Positions 1 to 6,460 of a stretch of 6,460 bases of DNA are shown one piece after another. The position numbers and the translations under genes are program-made. The notes beneath the pieces are model-generated. The model saw only the letters and a program-made list of their open reading frames with translations, made no database searches and was not told the origin of the DNA. Position 1 is the first letter of the stretch. Every line of letters begins with the position of its first letter. Source of the stretch: an uncultured Bacteroidales bacterium (lineage in GTDB: Bacteria; Bacteroidota; Bacteroidia; Bacteroidales; UBA932); NCBI GenBank assembly GCA_945874815.1, contig CAMCIE010000086.1:1-6460 (forward strand). Direction: 5' to 3'.

Positions 1-1
1 A

Positions 2-1360
2 AGACGAATCACCTTCCTTGATACTCCGGGCCACGAGGCGTTCACGGCGATGCGTGCCCGTGGTGCGAAGATGACCGACCTTGCAATCATCATCATCGCT
101 GCCGATGACGCCATAATGCCTCAGACAGTCGAGGCTATCAACCACGCACAGGCGGCAGGTGTACCTATGGTATTCGCAATCAACAAGATAGATAAGCCAG
201 GTGCCAACCCTGACAAGATACGTGAGCAGCTTGCCAACATGAATATTCTCGTGGAAGACTGGGGTGGAAAATACCAGTGCCAGGAGATTTCCGCAAAGAA
301 AGGTATCAATGTGGACAAGCTTCTTGAGAAGGTTCTGCTTGAGGCTGACTTGCTTGAGCTCAAGGCCAACCCTCACCGCAGGGCTTCAGGAGCCGTAATC
401 GAATCGTCTCTCGACAAGGGACGCGGATATCTTGCCACTATTCTTGTCCAGAGCGGAACACTTCATGTGGGAGACATCATGCTCAGCGGCTGCTACACCG
501 GCCGTGTGAAAGCGATGTTCAACGAGCGCGGACAGAAAGTCGAGGAGGCAGGTCCTTCCACTCCGGTTTCAGTTCTCGGTCTTAACGGAGCTCCGACCGC
601 AGGTGAGACCTTCAATGTGATGGCTGACGAGAAAGAGGCCAAGGACATTGCAAACAAGAGGGAGCAGCTCATCCGCATTCAGGGCATCAAGACCCAGAAG
701 CACATGACTCTCGAAGAGATTGGAAGACGTATTGCCATCGGAAACTTCAAGGAACTCAATGTCATTGTCAAAGGTGACGTGGACGGTTCTGTAGAGGCGC
801 TTTCAGACTCCATCATCAAGCTTTCTACCGAGGAGGTTCGCGTAAACGTAATCCACAAGGCTGTAGGTGCGATTTCCGAGTCGGATATCCTTCTTGCTGC
901 GGCGTCTGACGCAATCATCATCGGTTTCCAGGTTCGTCCTATGACTTCAGCCCGCAAGTTGGCTGAGAAAGAAGAAATCGAGATTCGTCTTTACTCTGTC
1001 ATCTACGACTGTATCAATGAACTCAAGAGCGGTATCGAAGGTATGCTTGAGCCTGAGCAGAAGGAAGAGGTTACAGCTACTGCAGAGGTGCAGGAGACCT
1101 TCAAGATTTCCAAGGTCGGAACTATTGCAGGTTGTATCGTGCGCGAGGGTAAACTTCAGAGGACTGCGAAGGTACGCGTAATCCGTGACGGAATCGTGGT
1201 TTACACCGGTGAGCTCGGTTCACTCAAGAGGTTCAAGGATGATGTCAAGGAGGTTGCTTCCGGAATGGATTGCGGTCTGAACATCCAGGGCTACAACGAC
1301 ATCAAGATCGGTGACGTTGTCGAGGCTTACAATATCATCGAAATCAAACGTACACTCTGA
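2..1360 (+). CDS. infB: Translation initiation factor IF-2, C-terminal part (5' end outside window)
   Basis: IF-2 is the cytoplasmic GTPase that brings initiator fMet-tRNA to the 30S subunit and promotes 70S joining. The frame is open from the window edge, giving 452 visible residues, about the C-terminal half of a Bacteroidetes IF-2. The G1 and G2 GTPase motifs are therefore not in view. Counting from base 2, G3 (DTPGH) is at residues 7-11, G4 (NKID, nt 182-193) at 61-64 and G5 (SAK, nt 290-298) at 97-99. Next come beta-barrel domain II (about 127-210), domain III (about 250-345, around [12 protein letters not shown]) and C-terminal domain IV (about 358-452). Domain IV binds fMet-tRNA in this family and holds the conserved GMDCGLNI stretch. 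The gene looks intact to its TGA. The ATG at 50 is internal to the GTPase domain and is not the true start. Family and reading frame are certain. Confidence 0.97.
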   Translation, partial: RRITFLDTPGHEAFTAMRARGAKMTDLAIIIIAADDAIMPQTVEAINHAQAAGVPMVFAINKIDKPGANPDKIREQLANMNILVEDWGGKYQCQEISAKKGINVDKLLEKVLLEADLLELKANPHRRASGAVIESSLDKGRGYLATILVQSGTLHVGDIMLSGCYTGRVKAMFNERGQKVEEAGPSTPVSVLGLNGAPTAGETFNVMADEKEAKDIANKREQLIRIQGIKTQKHMTLEEIGRRIAIGNFKELNVIVKGDVDGSVEALSDSIIKLSTEEVRVNVIHKAVGAISESDILLAAASDAIIIGFQVRPMTSARKLAEKEEIEIRLYSVIYDCINELKSGIEGMLEPEQKEEVTATAEVQETFKISKVGTIAGCIVREGKLQRTAKVRVIRDGIVVYTGELGSLKRFKDDVKEVASGMDCGLNIQGYNDIKIGDVVEAYNIIEIKRTL

Positions 1361-1365
1361 TGTCT

Positions 1366-1380
1366 TCCGGCTTTGCCGGA
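1366..1380. repeat. Small inverted repeat just after infB
   Basis: TCCGG and CCGGA (1366-1370 and 1376-1380) can form a 5-bp GC-rich stem with a 5-nt loop, starting 6 nt after the infB stop. No T-tract follows it. It is therefore not a terminator by itself, but it could protect the infB mRNA 3' end or act with the stronger hairpin just downstream. It may also be chance. Confidence 0.35.
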
Positions 1381-1391
1381 CACATACTGAT

Positions 1392-1432
1392 AAAAAGGGG
1401 CTGACCGTTAAGTCAGTCCCTTTATTATTTTT
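1392..1432. terminator. Bidirectional intrinsic terminator between convergent infB and the BT_3928-family gene
   Basis: The left arm (1394-1405, AAAGGGGCTGAC) pairs with the right arm (1412-1423, GTCAGTCCCTTT) as a 12-bp stem with one G-T wobble and a 6-nt loop. On the + strand the stem runs into TTTATTATTTTT (1421-1432), a good U-tract for ending infB. On the - strand the same hairpin is followed by TTTTTA, so it can also end the tmk operon. That operon's last stop codon is only about 15 bp away. The position between two converging genes fits a shared terminator. Confidence 0.88.
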
Positions 1433-1438
1433 ACCAGT

Positions 1439-2599
1439 TTATACCAGAAGAATGACGGCAAAAAGGAAAAGGCGGAAACAATGGTAGAGAAGACGGCGAC
1501 GGGATGAATGTTCCTCGAGAATTTCCGTTTCGTCATCCACATAGGTTTCTGCAAGGGTATCCGTATCAGGCATGGAACGCGCCGGCCATTTTGTGATGAT
1601 CTGGCCATTGTTTATATATGTCACTCCCCCGTTGGAACGGTTGATGGTGACAGCTGTCTTATAGTCTGTCCTGTAAGCGACCATATCTGCCGGAACATCG
1701 ACATTGCCTGAGACAACAACCAAAGGATTGAAGCCTAAGTTTTGGGATACATCCACGAAATCTGCAATTCTTGTCCAGTCAAGTCCCTTCCGGCTGTATG
1801 CGGTGACCAGCATCACCTGCCCCTCCGTTGCAAGTTCATCGTGGTACTGGCCATCAATGTCTGAAAAAGAAAAGACTGCTTCCTTACGGCCATCAATGCG
1901 GACCGTCCGGGTCTGGACGAATGTCCATGTCGAATCTGGCAGGTCGTCCAGTGTAAATGCCCTTTCCTCCCCGTCTTTCTCGTAGATGAATTGGGATTCG
2001 AACATTTCTTCTTCTCCTGCATTTGCGTGGTCCGAGGCGCAGAGCATCGTTCCCGGAGCAAAATCAGTATAGTCAACCAAAGGTATGCTTAGCCATGACC
2101 ATATCGCAAAGGCCATGATGGAAAGCATCACAAGGCCGAAAGAGACATATTTCTTCTTTGTCGGCAGTCCCAGGTCACGGAAAGGAATGAAGGCCGCCAC
2201 AAGCAGAAGCAGAAGGCAAATATTCTTGACAAGACTTGCCGTATGGGACAGGCTCATGGCTTCTCCGAAGCAACCGCAGTCCATGTCCGGTTTGAAAATC
2301 ACAAGAATTATCGTAATCAGGGTAAAGAACCCGTGCAGGCCGAAAGCTGCCATTGCACCGATTTTTCGCCAGACTCCCGTCATCAGTACCACTCCCACAA
2401 GAGTTTCAAGAAAGGCCATGAACACCCCGAGAGGCTTGGCAGCGAAAGACAGGAAGCCAAGATGCAGAAAGTCAAAGTAAGCATCCATGACAAGTGAAGC
2501 TCCGACCGGATCGAGGAGTTTGGTTATGCCCGATAGCATGTAAACCATTCCGAAAAGGAATGCGCAGGCACGTCTTGCCCTTTCAGCTATATATATCAT
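1439..2599 (-). CDS. BT_3928-family membrane protein (DoxX/MauE-like domain plus thioredoxin-like extracytoplasmic domain)
   Basis: This 386-residue protein is of unknown function. The N-terminal part is a DoxX/MauE-like bundle, with hydrophobic segments at about 11-30, 56-76, 82-102, 125-140 and 152-171. A CGCFG motif (Cys108, Cys110) sits at the end of the third segment, as in MauE-type proteins. Residues about 172-365 are soluble and match what I recall of Bacteroides BT_3928, including FIYEKDG, DLPDSTWTFV and the strand pair near 318-340 (INRSNGG, INNGQIITKW). That part resembles a thioredoxin fold but has no CxxC; its only cysteine is Cys187. A last hydrophobic segment (368-386) follows an arginine-rich turn and ends the protein. 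The ATG overlaps the tmk stop (ATGA), so the two genes are probably co-transcribed and translationally coupled. A role in envelope redox or transport is only a guess; family assignment is firm, function is not. Confidence 0.85.
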   Translation of the reverse strand: MIYIAERARRACAFLFGMVYMLSGITKLLDPVGASLVMDAYFDFLHLGFLSFAAKPLGVFMAFLETLVGVVLMTGVWRKIGAMAAFGLHGFFTLITIILVIFKPDMDCGCFGEAMSLSHTASLVKNICLLLLLVAAFIPFRDLGLPTKKKYVSFGLVMLSIMAFAIWSWLSIPLVDYTDFAPGTMLCASDHANAGEEEMFESQFIYEKDGEERAFTLDDLPDSTWTFVQTRTVRIDGRKEAVFSFSDIDGQYHDELATEGQVMLVTAYSRKGLDWTRIADFVDVSQNLGFNPLVVVSGNVDVPADMVAYRTDYKTAVTINRSNGGVTYINNGQIITKWPARSMPDTDTLAETYVDDETEILEEHSSRRRLLYHCFRLFLFAVILLV

Positions 2600-3306
2600 T
2601 TTGAAGCATTTATGGCGTTATCCACCACCGTTTTGATCTTCTCGAATATATCATTTGGCGCAAGCATGAATCCATAATCATCAGAGCAGTCTATCCTTAT
2701 GTACTTGGGTTCAAGTTCACACTGACGGCGATAAATTGCCATGACTTTTTTCTGGAATTCAATGTCAGCCTCATGTATATCTTTCTGTCCTTCAAGGTAT
2801 TCTCTGTCAGAACCGGCACGGTTCGAAGTCAATTTCGATTCAACGAAATCAATCGGAACATCCAGGAAAATGTTCAAATCCGGCACCGGCAGGCCAAAGT
2901 CACCATATTCGGTATTGAATATCCATTCACGCAAAGCCAGAGCCTGTTCCTCATCCGCAAGTTTGGCGCACTGATAGGCGATGTTCGAATAAACATATCT
3001 GTCAAGAAGGATTGAGCCTCCCCTCTGGAGGGTTTGCTTCATCTGGTCTGCCGCAGCATGTCTGTCCTCGGCGAAAAGCAAAGCAACCAGCTGGGGATGC
3101 ACACTGTTGTTGTCACCGAAATCTCCACGGAGAAAACGGCTTATAAGGTCTCCGTAAACAGGAGCATCATATCTTGGGAAATGGATATATTCCAATGATT
3201 CTGAAATACTTTCAAGGTATTTTTTCAATTTTCTGACCTGGGTGGATTTTCCTGATCCGTCCAGGCCTTCAATGACTGTGAGCATAGACAATTGGTTTTC
3301 GGTCAT
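2596..3306 (-). CDS. tmk: Thymidylate (dTMP) kinase
   Basis: Tmk phosphorylates dTMP to dTDP with ATP in the cytoplasm, an essential step to dTTP. The protein has 236 residues from this start. Visible motifs are the P-loop GLDGSGKST (14-22), HFPRYDAPVYG (42-52, substrate side), FAEDR (78-82), the DRY motif (102-104) followed by VYSNIAYQ, PDLNIFLDV (142-150), and a LID-like stretch with basic residues (158-170). All expected catalytic elements are present. Bacteroidales homologues usually begin at the Met just before the P-loop strand. Met8 (ATG at 3285-3283) is therefore a real alternative start, giving 229 residues. The longer start has only a very short leader behind the predicted promoter. 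The 3' end overlaps the BT_3928-family gene by 4 nt. It is divergent from folP, a gene in the linked folate pathway. Confidence 0.95.
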   Translation of the reverse strand: MTENQLSMLTVIEGLDGSGKSTQVRKLKKYLESISESLEYIHFPRYDAPVYGDLISRFLRGDFGDNNSVHPQLVALLFAEDRHAAADQMKQTLQRGGSILLDRYVYSNIAYQCAKLADEEQALALREWIFNTEYGDFGLPVPDLNIFLDVPIDFVESKLTSNRAGSDREYLEGQKDIHEADIEFQKKVMAIYRRQCELEPKYIRIDCSDDYGFMLAPNDIFEKIKTVVDNAINASK

Positions 3307-3318
3307 TTGTTATCTGGA

Positions 3319-3326
3319 CAAAATTA
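3319..3326 (-). promoter_or_regulatory. Bacteroidetes -7 promoter element for tmk
   Basis: On the - strand these bases read TAATTTTG, a full match to the Bacteroidetes sigma-70 -7 consensus TAnnTTTG. I see no good TTTG at the expected -33 position, so the promoter may be moderate. Transcription would start near 3313-3315, leaving about 8 nt before the ATG at 3306 or about 30 nt before the ATG at 3285. Confidence 0.5.
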
Positions 3327-3338
3327 GACATTTTTGTT

Positions 3339-3346
3339 TATATTTG
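3339..3346 (+). promoter_or_regulatory. Bacteroidetes -7 promoter element for folP
   Basis: TATATTTG is a full match to TAnnTTTG. The best -33 candidate is the weak TCTG at 3313-3316, with a 22-nt spacer. Transcription would begin near 3350-3353, leaving about 15 nt before the ATG at 3367. This placement argues that the TTG at 3334, in frame but upstream of the predicted transcript start, is not used. Confidence 0.5.
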
Positions 3347-3366
3347 AGGGAAAAACAAGGCATATA

Positions 3367-4230
3367 ATGGATATACAAAGAAAAATAGATATCATGGGAA
3401 TCGTCAATCTTACTGACGATTCATATTTTGCAGACAGCAGATGCCTCAGCAGCAGCGCTTTGGACAAGACATCGGAAAATGCGGTCACCCGCGCCGGGAA
3501 GCTGATCTCCGAAGGGGCGACCATCATAGACATAGGAGCCTGCTCCACAAGGCCGGGCTCGGAGCCAGTCGGAGAGCAGGTGGAATGGGAAAGGATAGCC
3601 CCTTCGCTGAGCGCCCTGCTGCTGGCTTTTCCGGGAGTCAGGATTTCAATTGACACATGGTGGGCTTCGGTGATTGAAAAAGCCTTCGTCGCCATGGCTG
3701 CCGTCATCGGAGAGGAAAAGACAAGGGAGACATTGATAGTCAATGATATATCAGCCGGCGAGGATGACCCAGCCATGCTGCCTCTTGTAGGAGAGATGGG
3801 CCTGGAATACATCGCAATGCACAAAAGGGGCAACTCAAAGACCATGCAGAGCTTATGTAATTACGGGAACGTTACCGAAGAGGTGCTCAGGTATTTCGAG
3901 GCATTCAGCCAGAAGGCCTCCGGATACGGAATCCGCAGATGGGTTCTCGATCCGGGCTTTGGTTTTGCCAAAACGCCTGACCAGAATTATCAGTTGCTTC
4001 GGGAAATGGACTTACTTACGGGACGGTTTTCTTCCGAAGGCATAAAAACTCTTGTCGGAGTATCACGTAAAAGCATGATATACAAGCTGTTCAATATCAC
4101 GCCGGAAGAAAGCCTTGCCCAGACCCAGGTGCTTCATCTGAAGGCCCTGCAATGCGGGGCTGACATCCTTCGGGTACATGATGCCGCAGAAGCCGCCAGG
4201 ACTGTGGAACTGTATCGCCGGCTCGGATAG
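3367..4230 (+). CDS. folP: Dihydropteroate synthase
   Basis: FolP condenses p-aminobenzoate with 6-hydroxymethyl-dihydropterin diphosphate to form dihydropteroate in folate synthesis; it is the sulfonamide target. The protein is a 287-residue TIM barrel of normal length. Conserved elements in order are MGIVNLTDDSYF (10-21, loop 1), IDIGACSTRPG (54-64, loop 2), ISIDTW (93-98), VNDISAG (125-131), MHKRGNSKTMQ (151-161), DPGFGFAKT (195-203), GVSRKS (231-236, with the pterin- and pABA-site Arg and Lys) and LRVHD (268-272, diphosphate-binding Arg and His). Loop 1 departs from the common TPDSF, reading TDDSY. I chose ATG 3367 because the conserved core begins at once after it and the predicted promoter lies just upstream; an in-frame TTG at 3334 would add 11 residues. 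It is divergent from tmk, and 122 bp separate it from susB. Confidence 0.96.
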   Translation: MDIQRKIDIMGIVNLTDDSYFADSRCLSSSALDKTSENAVTRAGKLISEGATIIDIGACSTRPGSEPVGEQVEWERIAPSLSALLLAFPGVRISIDTWWASVIEKAFVAMAAVIGEEKTRETLIVNDISAGEDDPAMLPLVGEMGLEYIAMHKRGNSKTMQSLCNYGNVTEEVLRYFEAFSQKASGYGIRRWVLDPGFGFAKTPDQNYQLLREMDLLTGRFSSEGIKTLVGVSRKSMIYKLFNITPEESLAQTQVLHLKALQCGADILRVHDAAEAARTVELYRRLG

Positions 4231-4249
4231 TACAGAAGCTGCATCAGGC

Positions 4250-4281
4250 TATGGTATATTGAATGAAATTCATTAAATTCG
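4250..4281 (+). promoter_or_regulatory. Candidate promoter for susB
   Basis: TATG (4250-4253), a 20-nt spacer and TAAATTCG (4274-4281) resemble the Bacteroidetes TTTG-N19-20-TAnnTTTG promoter, with one mismatch in each box. The transcript would start near 4287 and carry a leader of about 65 nt. The spacer holds the odd palindrome at 4262-4274. No better promoter is seen between folP and susB, so read-through from folP is the alternative. Confidence 0.33.
4262..4274. repeat. 13-bp odd palindrome upstream of susB
   Basis: AATGAA-A-TTCATT is perfectly symmetric around one central base. It lies between the candidate -33 and -7 boxes and touches the first base of the -7 box, a position where a repressor or activator could bind. 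It is short and AT-rich, so chance is possible. Confidence 0.35.
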
Positions 4282-4297
4282 CTGGATATATTGACCA

Positions 4298-4313
4298 ACC
4301 GGCCATGGCCGGT
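4298..4313. repeat. 16-bp perfect palindrome in the folP-susB gap
   Basis: ACCGGCCATGGCCGGT is a perfect, GC-rich palindrome inside an AT-rich gap. As DNA it could be an operator. As RNA it could fold into a 6-bp stem with a CATG loop. The following bases are AAAAACG, with no T-tract, so it is not a standard terminator for folP. It starts 68 bp after the folP stop and ends 39 bp before the susB ATG, in what would be the susB leader. Confidence 0.6.
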
Positions 4314-4325
4314 AAAAACGATTAA

Positions 4326-6460
<2,135 letters not shown>

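Noticed and set aside
493..957. Open frames of 61 and 92 residues antisense to infB
   Set aside because: They are short shadows over conserved IF-2 domains with no recognisable features.
2085..2480. 131-residue open frame on the + strand over the membrane protein gene
   Set aside because: It is antisense to a gene with clear family identity, is very rich in Arg, Lys, Pro and Ser, and has no family resemblance.
3334..3366. Upstream TTG start that would extend FolP by 11 residues
   Set aside because: The TTG lies upstream of the predicted transcript start and overlaps the region just before the -7 element; the ATG at 3367 sits directly before the conserved core.
3324..3845. 173-residue open frame on the - strand over folP
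   Set aside because: It lies opposite the well-conserved folP frame, is low-complexity rich in Ser, Ile and Thr, and shows no recognisable domain; it is a shadow of folP codon use.
4298..4320. Intrinsic terminator for folP
   Set aside because: The palindrome can form a hairpin, but it is followed by AAAAACG instead of a T-tract, so it does not fit a standard terminator.

Overview
This window looks like chromosomal DNA from a gut-type member of the Bacteroidales. The evidence is the close match of the 3' gene to SusB of Bacteroides thetaiotaomicron, a membrane protein of the Bacteroides 'BT_3928' family, and a dTMP kinase with the sequence style of that order. There are also promoter -7 elements of the TAnnTTTG type, and starts lack Shine-Dalgarno sequences. 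No mobile element, CRISPR array, rRNA or tRNA is visible.

Layout. (1) Positions 2-1360, + strand: the C-terminal half of translation initiation factor IF-2 (infB), whose 5' part lies outside the window. (2) Positions 1361-1438: a short convergent gap with a strong bidirectional intrinsic terminator. (3) Positions 1439-3306, - strand: a two-gene operon, tmk (dTMP kinase) followed by a DoxX/MauE-like membrane protein of the BT_3928 family; the genes share a 4-nt ATGA stop/start overlap. (4) Positions 3307-3366: a 60-bp divergent promoter region with one perfect TAnnTTTG element on each strand. (5) Positions 3367-4230, + strand: folP (dihydropteroate synthase). (6) Positions 4231-4352: a 122-bp gap with a 16-bp perfect palindrome, a 13-bp odd palindrome and a plausible but imperfect promoter. 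(7) Positions 4353-6460, + strand: susB, a secreted GH97 alpha-glucosidase, cut by the window end about 40 residues before its expected C-terminus.

Functional reading. Most of the window is housekeeping: translation initiation, dTTP synthesis and folate synthesis. FolP and Tmk act in connected pathways, because thymidylate synthesis consumes a folate cofactor, and here they are divergently transcribed from one short control region. The last gene is a starch or malto-oligosaccharide enzyme, and no other sus gene is visible on its upstream side. The least understood gene is the BT_3928-family membrane protein, coupled by overlap to tmk. I found no clear sign of a new multi-gene system; the most interesting points are this uncharacterised membrane protein and the control region in front of susB.
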